Source: Marinobacter sp. C7
GTDB taxonomy: Bacteria > Pseudomonadota > Gammaproteobacteria > Pseudomonadales > Oleiphilaceae
Length of the DNA stretch: 64,000 nt
Reading direction: 5' to 3'
Assembly (NCBI RefSeq): GCF_022343555.1
Contig: NZ_JAKQZH010000001.1
Coordinates: 372,001-436,000 of the forward strand
Each line of letters opens with the position of its first letter. The first letter of the stretch is position 1. A program made the translations under genes and the position numbers. Positions 34,005 to 44,280 of this stretch are shown here, in pieces. The notes under the pieces are model-generated. The model worked only from the letters and a program-made list of their open reading frames with translations. It did no database searches and was not told where the DNA came from.

Positions 34005-34469
34005 TTATGCCGCTACGTATTTGCTCAGGTTCTTGTCCTGCTCAAGCAGGGCCACGATGGCATCCACGGCCTCGCCGGACGTGGTATCGGCATCCGGGAA
34101 GATGGCAGCGAAGTTGTCCTGAAGTACCTTGCGGAACGCGTCACGGTCAGTTTCCTCCACGCCCAGCAGCACAGCGAGGGTGTCGAGGTTCTCACCGGAA
34201 CCGCGGGACATGTCCCGGGCAACCTTGTCGATATTGCTGTCCATGTACATGGCCATGGACTGAACGGCCTGGTTGGTCTGGCAGCCCAGGGTACCGGTGG
34301 TCATGCCAAAGGTCTGGTTACCGAAGGTACCGTTGGTCGTAGCGGCCAGAACGTGGGGAGCAATACCGGATTGTCCTTTCCAGATCATGGCACCCACGCC
34401 GCAGCCGGGCTGGGCGAAAGCCATGGAAGATGCACCCAGAAGAATTGCACCTGCGATCAGTTTTTTCAT
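34005..34469 (-). CDS. DUF3015 family periplasmic protein
   Basis: A 154-residue secreted protein. The signal peptide MKKLIAGAILLGASSMAFA is cleaved before QPGCGVGAMIWKGQ; Cys residues at GCGVG and LGCQTNQ could form a disulfide. The central TTNGTFGNQTFGMTTGTLGCQ stretch and C-terminal helical part (NLDTLAVLLGVEE, FPDADTTSGEAVDAIV) match DUF3015. Function is unknown. It stands alone, 81 bases upstream of the DUF4105 gene on the same strand, with a good ribosome site. Confidence 0.88.
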   Translation of the reverse strand: MKKLIAGAILLGASSMAFAQPGCGVGAMIWKGQSGIAPHVLAATTNGTFGNQTFGMTTGTLGCQTNQAVQSMAMYMDSNIDKVARDMSRGSGENLDTLAVLLGVEETDRDAFRKVLQDNFAAIFPDADTTSGEAVDAIVALLEQDKNLSKYVAA

Positions 34470-34703
34470 TATTTACTCCTTTCTGTGCTTTTTATGCAGT
34501 CGTCGCATTGGATTCCCGGCCGGCCCAGAGGGACAGCCGGGAAAGAACGGCCCTGACAGGGATCCTGTGGAGACAGGCAGACCGTTGGCTTGAGTATAGT
34601 CCAAGTTCCGGAATCGCAAGGGCCCAGAGTCGTGAGTAATTGATTTGTGTCGAATTTTTTCGGGTGATTCCCGTAAGATATGTAAACTTTCAGGTCATAC
34701 CTG

Positions 34704-34743
34704 CAAAAAGGCCGGAACGTGTCTCCACGCACCGGCCTTTTTG
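34704..34743 (-). terminator. Terminator of the branched-chain amino acid transport operon
   Basis: CAAAAAGGCCGG and CCGGCCTTTTTG form a 12-base perfect stem, extended by GTG/CAC inside. On the minus strand it follows livF by 19 bases and ends in a T-run; the symmetry also allows function on the plus strand. Confidence 0.9.
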
Positions 34744-34761
34744 TCGAGCTTTGCTGTGCTG

Positions 34762-35463
34762 TCAGCCGCCGAGATACGCGTTGCGCACATCCGGGTTGGC
34801 CAGCAGATTCTTGCCGGTATCGTGCAACCGGATCCGTCCGGTCTCCAGCACGTAACCACGGTCCGCGAGGTTCAGCGCCTGATGGGCGTTCTGCTCCACC
34901 AGGAACACGGTTATCCCTTCTTCCCGAAGCTGGCCGATGATCTCGAAGATCTGCTGGATCACGATTGGCGCCAGGCCAAGAGATGGCTCGTCCAGGATGA
35001 TCATTCTGGGTTTGCTCATCAGGGCGCGGCCAATAGCCAGCATCTGCTGTTCGCCGCCAGACATGGTCCCTGCCCGCTGCTGTTCCCTCTCCTTGAGCCG
35101 GGGAAACAGCTCATAGACATGGTCCTGGCTCTTCCGGATCTCGGCCTTGGTGTTGAAGAACCCGCCCATATGCAGGTTCTCTTCGACCGTCAAGCCGGAG
35201 AACACCCGGCGGCCTTCGGGGACGATGGCAATGCCGGAGCGCATGATCTGGGAGGTAGGGTCTCGGGTGATGTCCCGGCCTTCCAGGAGTACCCGGCCGG
35301 AGCTGGCCTGCGGATTGCCGCAGACCGTCATCAGCAGAGTGGTTTTGCCTGCGCCGTTGGCACCGATCAGGGAGACGATCTCACCTTTCTTGACCTCGAC
35401 AGATACACCGTGCAGCGCCTCGATTTTCCCGTAATGGGTATGAACATTCTCAAGTACTAGCAT
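34762..35463 (-). CDS. livF: Branched-chain amino acid ABC transporter ATP-binding protein LivF
   Basis: A 233-residue cytoplasmic ATPase. Walker A GANGAGKTTLL is near residues 33-43, signature MSGGEQQMLAIGRAL near 134-148 and Walker B RMIILDEPSLGLAP near 154-167. Its last-gene position and the length of about 233 fit LivF rather than LivG. Nine bases separate it from livG. It works with LivG, LivH, LivM and the binding protein to import Leu, Ile and Val or related substrates. Confidence 0.96.
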   Translation of the reverse strand: MLVLENVHTHYGKIEALHGVSVEVKKGEIVSLIGANGAGKTTLLMTVCGNPQASSGRVLLEGRDITRDPTSQIMRSGIAIVPEGRRVFSGLTVEENLHMGGFFNTKAEIRKSQDHVYELFPRLKEREQQRAGTMSGGEQQMLAIGRALMSKPRMIILDEPSLGLAPIVIQQIFEIIGQLREEGITVFLVEQNAHQALNLADRGYVLETGRIRLHDTGKNLLANPDVRNAYLGG

Positions 35464-35472
35464 GGTTGGTCC

Positions 35473-36228
<756 letters not shown>

Positions 36229-36234
36229 TGTCTG

Positions 36235-37506
36235 TCACCCCTGCTCTTTGAGTTCGATTTGGATGCGGCGCATGGGCAGCAAGCCCTGCGGACGCCAGAC
36301 CATCATCAACACCATGGCGGCACCGAAGATGAGCATCCGGTATTCAGAGAACTCCCGCGCGAGCTCGGGCAGGATGGTGACAGCAATCGCAGCCAGGATG
36401 ACCCCGACCTGTGAGCCCATTCCGCCCAGGACCACGATGGCCAGGATGATGGCGGACTCCAGGAATACGAAGGATTCCGGGCTGATAAAACCCTGTTTGG
36501 ATGCAAACACGGTACCGGCAAAGCCGGCAAAGAAGGCACCGATGGTAAAGGCCGAGAGTTTCACCGCGGTGCGGCTCAGGCCCAGTGATCGGGCTGCGAT
36601 CTCGTCCTCCCGGAGCGCTTCCCAGGCACGCCCGACGGGCATGCGCATGAAGCGCCGGATAACCAGCAGGGTGAAAATGGCCAGCACCAGGGCAATCAGG
36701 TACAGGAAGATCACCTTGTGTTCGCCGGAATAGGCAATGCCAAAGGTTTCGTGGAAGGAAACGTTGCCTTCCTCCTTGACCCGGCGGCCGAACTCCATGC
36801 CGAACAGGGTAGGATCCGGAATGCCACCAATACCGTTGGGGCCGCCGGTGAGCGAGGTCCAGTTGTTCAGCAGGATGCGGATAATCTCGCCGAAGCCCAG
36901 GGTCACAATTGCCAGGTAGTCACCCCGTAACCGGAGAACCGGAAAGCCCAGCACAAACCCGAACAGGGCGGCGAGCAGGGCGCCGATCGGCAGCGCCAGC
37001 CAGAACGAAACACCGAAGTACTGTGACAGAAGTGCGAAGGTGTAAGCCCCCACTGCATAGAATGCCACATAACCGAGGTCGAGCAGGCCAGCGAGGCCCA
37101 CCACTACGTTCAGCCCGAGGGCGAGCATGATGTAGATCAGCACCAGGGTGGCAAGGTCAACTGCCCCCCGTGACACGATGAACGGCCAGAGCAGGGCGAA
37201 CAGGATGATCGCCACGAAAAAGACCCGTTCCATCAGCATGCGCCTTTCCTGAGACACAGGACCGCGCTTGGGCAGTGGGTTGAGATTCGGAACCTTGCCG
37301 AAAATACCCATGATGTTGTCGCGGAACAGCTGGAACAGGAAAACCGCAACGGCCGCCAGGAAGACGTTGATCACGGTCCCGGTGGTGGCCCCTTCCAGGC
37401 CTACACTGGTGCCCTCCGCGACCAGGTTCAGGCCGAGGATGGGATAGGAAATAACCAGGGTGATTACCGCACAGAACAGTGCGTGTTTGAAGTTTTGAGC
37501 AGCCAT
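36235..37506 (-). CDS. livM: Branched-chain amino acid ABC transporter permease LivM
   Basis: A 423-residue inner-membrane permease. The N-terminal 90 residues add two hydrophobic helices and a cytoplasmic loop before the conserved core, an extended form also seen in E. coli LivM. The core shows [26 protein letters not shown] and the cytoplasmic EAA-like loop [18 protein letters not shown] near residue 305. It overlaps the livH stop by one base. Confidence 0.96.
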   Translation of the reverse strand: MAAQNFKHALFCAVITLVISYPILGLNLVAEGTSVGLEGATTGTVINVFLAAVAVFLFQLFRDNIMGIFGKVPNLNPLPKRGPVSQERRMLMERVFFVAIILFALLWPFIVSRGAVDLATLVLIYIMLALGLNVVVGLAGLLDLGYVAFYAVGAYTFALLSQYFGVSFWLALPIGALLAALFGFVLGFPVLRLRGDYLAIVTLGFGEIIRILLNNWTSLTGGPNGIGGIPDPTLFGMEFGRRVKEEGNVSFHETFGIAYSGEHKVIFLYLIALVLAIFTLLVIRRFMRMPVGRAWEALREDEIAARSLGLSRTAVKLSAFTIGAFFAGFAGTVFASKQGFISPESFVFLESAIILAIVVLGGMGSQVGVILAAIAVTILPELAREFSEYRMLIFGAAMVLMMVWRPQGLLPMRRIQIELKEQG

Positions 37507-38429
37507 CAGATCTTCTCGACCTCCGGTTTGCCAAGCAGGCCGGTGGGTTTGAACAGCAGAATCAGGATGAGCAGGCTGAACGAGATGACATCCTTGTATT
37601 CGCCGCTGAGGTAGCCCGAGGTCATGCTCTCTGCCACGCCGAGTATCAGGCCGCCGAGCATGGCGCCCGGTATGCTTCCGATGCCGCCGAGGACGGCTGC
37701 GGTAAACGCCTTCAGGCCGGCGATGAAACCGAACAGGGGATCGACGGAGCCGTAATACATGCCAAGCAGAAGGCCTGCCACGGCCGCGAGAGCGGCGCCG
37801 ATGACGAACGTTGCTGAGATGATCCGGTTGGTATCAATGCCCAGCAGGTTGGCCATCCCCAGGTCCTGCGACACCGCACGACAGGCGCGACCGGTCCGGG
37901 ATCGGGAAATGAACAGTGACAGGACCGTCATGCACACCAGGGTGGTGACGAAGATGGTGATCTGCATGTAGGAGAGGGACATCTGGAAACCTTCGGACGA
38001 ACCGAACTGGAAGCCGCCCTCGATCAGGGCCGGAAAGCCGATGTTCCGGGAGCCCTGCGCCAGATGTACGTAGTTCTGCAGGAAAATGGACATGCCGATG
38101 GCGGAAATCAGCGGGATCAGCCGGTGACGCCCGCGAACCGGTCGGTAGGCGACCCGCTCCACCGCCCAGCCCATGGAGCTGGATACCAGCATGGCGCAGA
38201 TCAGCGCCACGATCAGGATCAGCGGTAGCCAGGCAACCCCGAAAGAAGCCAGGCCGGTAATGGCAATCAGCGCGGTGTAGGCGCCGATCATGTAGATCTC
38301 ACCATGGGCAAAGTTGATCATGCCGATGATGCCGTAAACCATCGTGTAACCGATGGCGATCAGGGCGTAGGTGCTCCCGATCGTCAGCCCGTTAATGAGC
38401 TGCTGGAAGAAATAAAGGAGGTCTTGCAT
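37506..38429 (-). CDS. livH: Branched-chain amino acid ABC transporter permease LivH
   Basis: A 307-residue permease with about eight membrane helices. Conserved stretches are [29 protein letters not shown] at the N-terminus (in two parts: [19 protein letters not shown], then [10 protein letters not shown]), the loop [20 protein letters not shown] near residue 187 and [13 protein letters not shown] near 255. The start [15 protein letters not shown] has AGGAGG-like AAAGGAGG absent on this strand but is the family N-terminus; an upstream GTG in frame adds 21 unrelated residues. It follows the binding-protein gene after a terminator-like hairpin. Confidence 0.94.
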   Translation of the reverse strand: MQDLLYFFQQLINGLTIGSTYALIAIGYTMVYGIIGMINFAHGEIYMIGAYTALIAITGLASFGVAWLPLILIVALICAMLVSSSMGWAVERVAYRPVRGRHRLIPLISAIGMSIFLQNYVHLAQGSRNIGFPALIEGGFQFGSSEGFQMSLSYMQITIFVTTLVCMTVLSLFISRSRTGRACRAVSQDLGMANLLGIDTNRIISATFVIGAALAAVAGLLLGMYYGSVDPLFGFIAGLKAFTAAVLGGIGSIPGAMLGGLILGVAESMTSGYLSGEYKDVISFSLLILILLFKPTGLLGKPEVEKI

Positions 38430-38523
38430 TGTTTTTGAACTCCGAAGGCCTGCTCCCTCCACTACCAAACCCCTGGTCCGGGTTATCCGCACCGGGGGCA
38501 GGGAAGCATCAACAGGAGCCTAG

Positions 38524-38558
38524 AAAAACACCTTCTCCCGGATCGCGGTGAGAAGGTG
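38524..38558 (-). terminator. Partial terminator between braC and livH
   Basis: On the minus strand CACCTTCTC and GAGAAGGTG form a nine-base stem followed by TTTTT. It lies 34 bases past the binding-protein gene and before livH, so it would keep the periplasmic protein in excess over the membrane parts. Confidence 0.8.
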
Positions 38559-38591
38559 CTCTCATTATTACCGTTTGTTAACGATTTCGGC

Positions 38592-39704
38592 TCAGTTTAC
38601 CGGAGTTTTGCTGCCATCTGAATGCCATTCGTACACGACAAACTCGAACGACTTCAGATCGCCGGCCTGGTCATACTGAACGGCACCGATCGGAGTCTGG
38701 AAGCTGCCGCTGCGCAGGGCCTCGGCAACTTCGAACGGATCGGTGGATTCAGCCTGCTCGATGCCGTCGGCGATCAGCTGGACCGCAGTGTAGGAGGTCA
38801 GCACGAACGGGCCGGAGGGGTCTTCACCCTTGTCCTGGAAGGCTTTGACCAGCTCCTGGTTTTCGGCCTTCTTGTCAAAGCTGGGTGGCAGGGTTACCAG
38901 CAGGCCTTCGGCGGCCTCGCCGGCGATGGTGTTGATGTCCTTGTTACCTACGCCTTCGGGACCCATGAACTTGGCGTCCAGGTCAGCCTGGCGCGCCTGG
39001 CGCAGGATTAGGCCCAGTTCCGGGTGGTAACCGCCGTAGTAGACGTAATCCACGTCCGCCTGCTTGAGCTTGGTGACGAGGGAGGAGAAGTCTTTGTCGC
39101 CGGCGGTGATACCCTCGAACATGGCGATTTCAACGCCCTGATCTTTGAGGGTGTCACGTACTGCAGTGGCGATGCCTTCACCGTACTGCTGCTTGTCGTG
39201 AACAATGGCAACGCGCTCGGGGTTCTGGCTGGCAATATAGTTGCCGGCAACCGGACCCTGCATGCTGTCCAGACCAATGGTGCGGAAGACCAGCTCATAG
39301 CCGCGTTCGGTAATTTCCGGGCTGGTGGAAGCCGGGGTCACCATCAGGATGCCTTCATCTTCGTAGATGTCGGAGGCGGGCTGAGTGGAGCTGGAGCACA
39401 GGTGGCCCACCACGAAACGAACACCGTCGTTGACCAGGCTGTTGGCTACGGTGACCGCCTGCTTCGGGTCACAGACGTCGTCGTACTCGACGGCAACCAG
39501 TTCTTCGCCCATCACACCGCCGTTGGCGTTGATCTGCTCGATGGCCATGCGGGCACCGGCGAACTGCATGTCACCGTACTGGGCGACGGGGCCGGTCATC
39601 GGGCCGGCAATACCGATCTGGATCTCTGCTGCTGCCTGGCCGGCGGCCATCAATGCAATGGAAGTGCTTACAGCGCTTGCGAGTTTCTTTACTGAGGTTC
39701 TCAT
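38592..39704 (-). CDS. braC: Branched-chain amino acid-binding protein (LivK/BraC)
   Basis: A 370-residue periplasmic binding protein. The signal peptide ends GQAAA before EIQIGIAGPMTG (cleavage near residue 26). The Leu/Ile/Val-binding fold is clear: AGARMAIEQINANGGVMGEEL, DDVCDPKQAVTVANSLVNDG, VVGHLCSSSTQPASDIYEDE and TPASTSPEITERGYELVFRT (around 50-145). Ser and Thr of the SSSTQ and TPAS loops normally bind the amino acid carboxylate and amine. It is the first gene of the transporter operon and is separated from it by an attenuating hairpin. Confidence 0.95.
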   Translation of the reverse strand: MRTSVKKLASAVSTSIALMAAGQAAAEIQIGIAGPMTGPVAQYGDMQFAGARMAIEQINANGGVMGEELVAVEYDDVCDPKQAVTVANSLVNDGVRFVVGHLCSSSTQPASDIYEDEGILMVTPASTSPEITERGYELVFRTIGLDSMQGPVAGNYIASQNPERVAIVHDKQQYGEGIATAVRDTLKDQGVEIAMFEGITAGDKDFSSLVTKLKQADVDYVYYGGYHPELGLILRQARQADLDAKFMGPEGVGNKDINTIAGEAAEGLLVTLPPSFDKKAENQELVKAFQDKGEDPSGPFVLTSYTAVQLIADGIEQAESTDPFEVAEALRSGSFQTPIGAVQYDQAGDLKSFEFVVYEWHSDGSKTPVN

Positions 39705-39901
39705 TGGGTCAGTCCTGTTTGGTTCAGGGTTATTCTTGTGTTCTCAGAGAGTTAAACAAACACCACGGGCCCCTTGTTGTCAAGCAGCCCGGACCAGCGT
39801 TTGTTCAGGAACACAACTTTTAAAAAGCATGCCTGAATTGAAGATGGAAAACTCCAATCTGGCAGGCTGCTTGCAAAGCGTGTGCCTGGCTGAGAAAAGT
39901 G

Positions 39902-40861
39902 TCACGCGTCCGTGCTGTTGTCCTCCTGATCCGGAAACACCAGTGTGCGGAAGCTTTCGTGTTCGCGCAACTGTTCGAAGCTCGGATCGACGGATGCATC
40001 GTCCCGATACGCTTCCGAAATATCAATGGCTTTCTCGAGAGTGCTCACGGCGTCTTCCCAGCGCCCGATTTCCGCATAGGCGCAGGCCAGCTGGTAATGG
40101 GCGTGTCCGTTACCCGGATCCAGTTTGAGTGCCCGGCGGCACAGGCTGATGGCCCAGAGCGGTTCCTGCATTTCCAGAACGGCATCCGCCTTGTAGCTGA
40201 GAGCTTCCACATCGTCCGGTCGGAGGTCCAGAATGCGGTCGTAGGCAGCGATCTTGTTCTGCTGTGAGGTTTCCTGGCTTGCCTTGAGCCAGAGCGAGTG
40301 CACCTCGTTGGTGCGTTCGATCTCGGCCTGGTTCTGGTGGATGATGTCCGATTTCTGCTGCAGCTGCTCCTCGATGGCCTTCAGGCGCTTCTCGTATTCC
40401 ACCACCAGCTCGTTCACGCGCTTCTCGGCCACACTGGCCAGCTGGTTACGCATGTCCCGGATCGAGTTCCAGCCTATGACGACCAGGATGGAGGTGGCGC
40501 CGGCGATGAGGTAGAAAAAATAGGTCACCGTGTCGGTGGCGTAGGACATGGTCTTGTCGGCCACGGACAGCTCCTTGTCGACCACCTTCTCGATCAGCTC
40601 CGCTCGGGTGTCCATCATTTCCTTGCGCAGGGCTTTGCTTTCCTCCAGCAGGTAGAGCTCGATGAACGGGGTGTACATGGGCTCTTCCAGATCAGCCAGC
40701 GCGGCGGCCACGTCATCGGAGGTGACATCGTCGTCCATTGATGGCCGCTCGCCTGTGTCCTGTGCGGCCGCGGTTCCGGCCAGAATTACCAGCAACAGGA
40801 TCGTGCCGGCACGCATTGTCTTGAACCATGGCAGGAGCGAGTGGGTGAATCGGTTGGTCAT
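39902..40861 (-). CDS. Membrane-anchored coiled-coil/TPR protein
   Basis: A 319-residue protein of unknown function. A signal-like segment (LLPWFKTMRAGTILLLVILAGTAAAQ) precedes an acidic part and amphipathic helices (residues about 55-95). A membrane helix TYFFYLIAGATSILVVIGW lies near 105-123, then a coiled coil (NELVVEYEKRLKAIEEQLQQ) and two or three TPR-like repeats (IAAYDRILDLRPDDVEALSY, LWAISLCRRALKLDPGNGHA, EDAVSTLEKAIDISEAYRDD). The TPRs should face the cytoplasm or periplasm depending on topology. It is divergent from a MarR gene and upstream of braC on the same strand. Confidence 0.75.
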   Translation of the reverse strand: MTNRFTHSLLPWFKTMRAGTILLLVILAGTAAAQDTGERPSMDDDVTSDDVAAALADLEEPMYTPFIELYLLEESKALRKEMMDTRAELIEKVVDKELSVADKTMSYATDTVTYFFYLIAGATSILVVIGWNSIRDMRNQLASVAEKRVNELVVEYEKRLKAIEEQLQQKSDIIHQNQAEIERTNEVHSLWLKASQETSQQNKIAAYDRILDLRPDDVEALSYKADAVLEMQEPLWAISLCRRALKLDPGNGHAHYQLACAYAEIGRWEDAVSTLEKAIDISEAYRDDASVDPSFEQLREHESFRTLVFPDQEDNSTDA

Positions 40862-40976
40862 GATACTGCGTCCGTTTTGCGGTTTTGGAAAACAGCTGAC
40901 CTTAGCATAGTGGCTGGCGGAAAAAACGCCGTGCCGACAGTCCATGGGGCCAGCGCCGTTAAGTGGAAGTGCTAAC

Positions 40977-41005
40977 TTGCATTTATTGGTACAAAGACCT
41001 CTAAT
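40977..41005 (+). promoter_or_regulatory. Promoter of the MarR-family gene
   Basis: TTGCAT at 40977-40982 and TCTAAT at 41000-41005 with a 17-base spacer, about 20 bases before the GTG start. The -10 box lies inside the 19-base palindrome, so repressor binding would block it. Confidence 0.6.
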
Positions 41006-41015
41006 AGTTAGAGGT
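40997..41015. promoter_or_regulatory. Palindromic operator of the MarR-family regulator
   Basis: ACCTCTAA-TAG-TTAGAGGT, a 19-base perfect dyad ending eight bases before the GTG start and overlapping both the -10 box and the ribosome site. This size and position fit MarR autorepression. Confidence 0.75.
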
Positions 41016-41023
41016 ATAAACAA

Positions 41024-41542
41024 GTGTCGGGCAGTCGGAGCAACTCTGTGGACAGTTATGAACAGGTGCTGGTAGCGCTTCGTCGCGTCATCCGGGCAAC
41101 GGATCTCCATTCCAAGCGGCTGAGCAAACATGCCGGGCTGACAGGCCCGCAATTGCTGATCATGCGTACCATTCGGGATCTCGGGGAGGTGACCATTGGC
41201 ACCATCGCCGAAAAGGTCAGCCTGAGCCAGGCAACCGTGACCACGATTCTGGACCGGCTGGAACATCGTAAGCTGGTCTACCGTGTCCGCAGTACCAAGG
41301 ATAAGCGCAAGGTGCATGCGCACCTGACCGAAGAGGGCGCTGATATTCTCTCCCGTGCCCCGAACCCACTGCAGGAAGACTTCATCCAGAAGTTCCAGAG
41401 CCTGCATGAATGGGAGCAGACCATGATCCTGGCCTCACTACAGCGCGTGGCGAACATGATGGATGCTGACGAGATCGACGCCTCGCCGGTTCTGACGGTG
41501 GGGTCGGTGTTGAAGGATGACGGCTGGAAGGAGAAGGCCTGA
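41024..41542 (+). CDS. MarR family transcriptional regulator
   Basis: A 172-residue winged-helix regulator. The DNA-binding core is QLLIMRTIRDLGEVTIGTIAEKVSLSQATVTTILDRLEHRKLVYR (around residues 43-87), with the wing RSTKDKRKVHAHLTEEG following. GTG at 41024 is preceded by GAGGT eight bases upstream. A perfect palindrome covering the promoter suggests autoregulation. The ligand is unknown; the divergent TPR gene is a possible second target. A REP-like copy starts 13 bases past its stop. Confidence 0.9.
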   Translation: MSGSRSNSVDSYEQVLVALRRVIRATDLHSKRLSKHAGLTGPQLLIMRTIRDLGEVTIGTIAEKVSLSQATVTTILDRLEHRKLVYRVRSTKDKRKVHAHLTEEGADILSRAPNPLQEDFIQKFQSLHEWEQTMILASLQRVANMMDADEIDASPVLTVGSVLKDDGWKEKA

Positions 41543-41554
41543 AACCGTGAATAA

Positions 41555-41584
41555 GGGGTCAGAAGAACGCTTTCTTCTGACCCC
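41555..41584. repeat. REP-like palindrome, single copy between marR and lon
   Basis: A 30-base palindrome of the AGAAGAA/TTCTTCT type with GGGGTC/GACCCC feet, in the 68-base gap between two convergent genes. Confidence 0.9.
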
Positions 41585-41610
41585 ACCTTCACCGGGTTCT
41601 GCCTCCAGGG

Positions 41611-44061
41611 TCAGTGCACCGAAGATCCCTTCCGGGGTTTGTTGCCAAAACAAACCTGAAACACGTCGTTGTAATGCCGGGCAAAGTTCACCGTCAGCCC
41701 CTCCTTGAGATACTCCGGCAACTCCTCATAGTCTCCGCGGTTCGCCTCCGGCAGGATCAGATTACTGATCTTCTGCCGCCGTGCGGCGATGACCTTTTCC
41801 CGGATGCCACCCACCGGCAGTACCTGGCCTGTCAGGGTGAGCTCGCCGGTCATGGCCACGTTTTGCTGGGGCGCCTCCTTCCGGGCGATCGATAGCAGTG
41901 CCGTGGCCATGGTGACGCCGGCACTCGGACCGTCCTTCGGTGTTGCGCCTTCCGGTACATGCAGGTGGACAAAGGATTTGTCGAAGAACGTCGGGTCGCC
42001 CTTGTAGCGTTTCAGGTTCGAGGACACGTAGCTGTACGCAATCTCCGCCGACTCCCGCATCACATCTCCCAGTTGCCCGGTCAGCTTGAAACCCCGCTGG
42101 CTGCTGTGAATCCGGGAAGCCTCGATGCTGAGAGTGGCACCGCCCATGGCGGTCCATGCGAGGCCAGTCACCACGCCCACTCCTTTGAGCGATTTCTCCT
42201 TGCGGAAGGAAGGCTGACCCAAATACTCGGCCAGGTCCGCCACGCCAACTTTCACCGATTGATCCGGTTTGTCCAGTAGCTTCACGATGCCCTTGCGAAT
42301 GATCTTGTGCAGCAGCTTTTCCAGGTTGCGCACGCCCGCTTCCCGGGCGTAGCCCTCGATCACCTGTTTGAGCGCCGCGTCGGTCACGTTGAGCTGCTTT
42401 TTGAGGAGTCCGGCGCGCTTGAGCAGCCGCGGCAGCAAGTGGTGCTTGGCAATGGCCAGTTTTTCCTCGGTGATGTAGCCGGACAGGCGAATTACGTCCA
42501 TCCGGTCGAGCAGGGGGCGGGGAATGGTGTCCAGCTGGTTGGCGGTGCAGATAAACAGCACCTTGGACAGGTCCATGCGGACGTCCAGATAATGATCCAG
42601 AAACTCCCGGTTCTGCTCCGGATCCAGGGTTTCCAGCAGGGCGGAGGCCGGGTCACCCTGATAGGAGGCGCCAATCTTGTCGATCTCGTCCAGCATGATC
42701 ACCGGATTGGCGACTCTGGAGTCCTTCAGGGCCTGCACGAATTTTCCGGGCATGGCACCGATGTAGGTCCGGCGGTGGCCCTTGATCTCGGCCTCGTCAC
42801 GCATGCCGCCCACGCTGAACCGGTAGAACTGGCGGCCCAGGGCGTCTGCGACGGAGTGCCCGATGGAGGTCTTGCCCACGCCGGGCGGACCCACAAGCAG
42901 CAGGATCGAGCCGCTGACCTCACCCTTGAACGTACCTTCGGCCAGGAACTCGACGATGCGGTCTTTCACATCGTCCAGGCCGTCATGATCCCGGTCGAGA
43001 ATGCGCCGGGCCTCGGCCAGGTCGAAATGATCCTCGGAATACTGGCCCCAGGGCACCTGGGTGAGCCAGTCCAGGTAATTGCGAGTCACACCGTATTCCG
43101 GCGAGCCCTGTTCCAGCACCTGCAGCTTCTGCAGCTCGTCCCGGAAGCGTTCCTGCACCGGCTCTGGCGGATCCAATTTGGCCATGCGCTCTTCGAAACG
43201 CTCCACATCGGCGGTCTTGTCGTCCTTGGCCATGCCCAGCTCGCGCTGGATGACTTTCAGCTGCTCGCGCAGGAAGAACTCGCGCTGGTGCTTCTGGACC
43301 TTTTCGTTGACCTCCTCACTGATCTCTGACTGCAGGCGTGCAACTTCCTGCTCCTTACGCATCAGAAGCAGGACCTTCTCCATACGACGCAGCAGCGGCA
43401 CGGTATCCAGGACGTCCTGAAGCTCCGGGCCGGGCGCGCTGGTCATGGAGGCCCCGAAGTCGGCCAGGGGGGAGCTGTCGTCCGGTCCGAAACGGGACAG
43501 GTACTGCTTCACCTCCTCGCCATAGAGTGGATTGGTGCGCAGCAATTCCTTGATGGCGCTGATGATGGCCAGGGTGTAGGCCTTCAGTTCGTCGGCGTCC
43601 TCCTCCGGCTCGCTCGGATACTCCACTTCCACCAGATAAGGTGGCTTCCGCCGCAACCACTGGACGATGCGGAACCGCTGGAGGCCCTGGGCGATAAACT
43701 GGACCTTGCCGCTTTCCTTCTGGGCGTGGTGCACGCGCACCGCGCAGCCGACGGTCTCGAGCTGATCACTGGCCGGGATGCCCTGTTCGGCGTCGTGTTC
43801 CTCCACATAGCAGATGCCGAGGACGCGGTGATCGGTTTCGCCCACGCGCTTGAGGGTTTCATGCCACGGATCCTGATTGACCATCACCGGCTGAACCTGG
43901 GCCGGGAAGAACGGACGATTGGAAACCGGCAGCACGTACATGCGTCGGGGCATGATCTGCTGGGGCAGGGCGAGGCTCTTGCTGTGCTCGTCCTTGCCGA
44001 TGTATTCGGTCACGTCTTCTTCGAATTCCTCAAGGCTGTCATTGCGGTTTTCGTCGTTCAT
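41611..44061 (-). CDS. lon: Lon-type ATP-dependent protease
   Basis: An 816-residue AAA+ serine protease (endopeptidase La). The N-terminal LON substrate domain (RRMYVLPVSNRPFFPAQVQPV near residues 35-55) is followed by a coiled-coil region. Walker A GPPGVGKTS is near 390, Walker B VIMLDEIDKIG near 455; the C-terminal protease domain holds the catalytic Ser near 712 in DGPSAGV and Lys near 755 in GGIREKVIAA. It is not in the clpX-lon context, so it may be a second Lon paralogue. ATG at 44061 gives the acidic N-terminus MNDENRND; an ATG ten codons earlier (44091) is possible. Confidence 0.93.
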   Translation of the reverse strand: MNDENRNDSLEEFEEDVTEYIGKDEHSKSLALPQQIMPRRMYVLPVSNRPFFPAQVQPVMVNQDPWHETLKRVGETDHRVLGICYVEEHDAEQGIPASDQLETVGCAVRVHHAQKESGKVQFIAQGLQRFRIVQWLRRKPPYLVEVEYPSEPEEDADELKAYTLAIISAIKELLRTNPLYGEEVKQYLSRFGPDDSSPLADFGASMTSAPGPELQDVLDTVPLLRRMEKVLLLMRKEQEVARLQSEISEEVNEKVQKHQREFFLREQLKVIQRELGMAKDDKTADVERFEERMAKLDPPEPVQERFRDELQKLQVLEQGSPEYGVTRNYLDWLTQVPWGQYSEDHFDLAEARRILDRDHDGLDDVKDRIVEFLAEGTFKGEVSGSILLLVGPPGVGKTSIGHSVADALGRQFYRFSVGGMRDEAEIKGHRRTYIGAMPGKFVQALKDSRVANPVIMLDEIDKIGASYQGDPASALLETLDPEQNREFLDHYLDVRMDLSKVLFICTANQLDTIPRPLLDRMDVIRLSGYITEEKLAIAKHHLLPRLLKRAGLLKKQLNVTDAALKQVIEGYAREAGVRNLEKLLHKIIRKGIVKLLDKPDQSVKVGVADLAEYLGQPSFRKEKSLKGVGVVTGLAWTAMGGATLSIEASRIHSSQRGFKLTGQLGDVMRESAEIAYSYVSSNLKRYKGDPTFFDKSFVHLHVPEGATPKDGPSAGVTMATALLSIARKEAPQQNVAMTGELTLTGQVLPVGGIREKVIAARRQKISNLILPEANRGDYEELPEYLKEGLTVNFARHYNDVFQVCFGNKPRKGSSVH

Positions 44062-44280
44062 GCCGTCGTTGCGTCCCTCAAAGGTTGTCATCGGGCGGGC
44101 ATGGGGGAACACTTGCCCGCGCTCATGTCTACTTGCGTATGTAGCGGCAGTTACGGTTATTTCAAGGATTTTGGGTGATCGCTGTTCGGGAATCTGATGT
44201 TGCCGGGAGCTTGATTTTCCCGCTATCGGCCCCATGTTCGAGGCAGATTCACATATTCATTCAACGGTTCAGGTGCCCCG

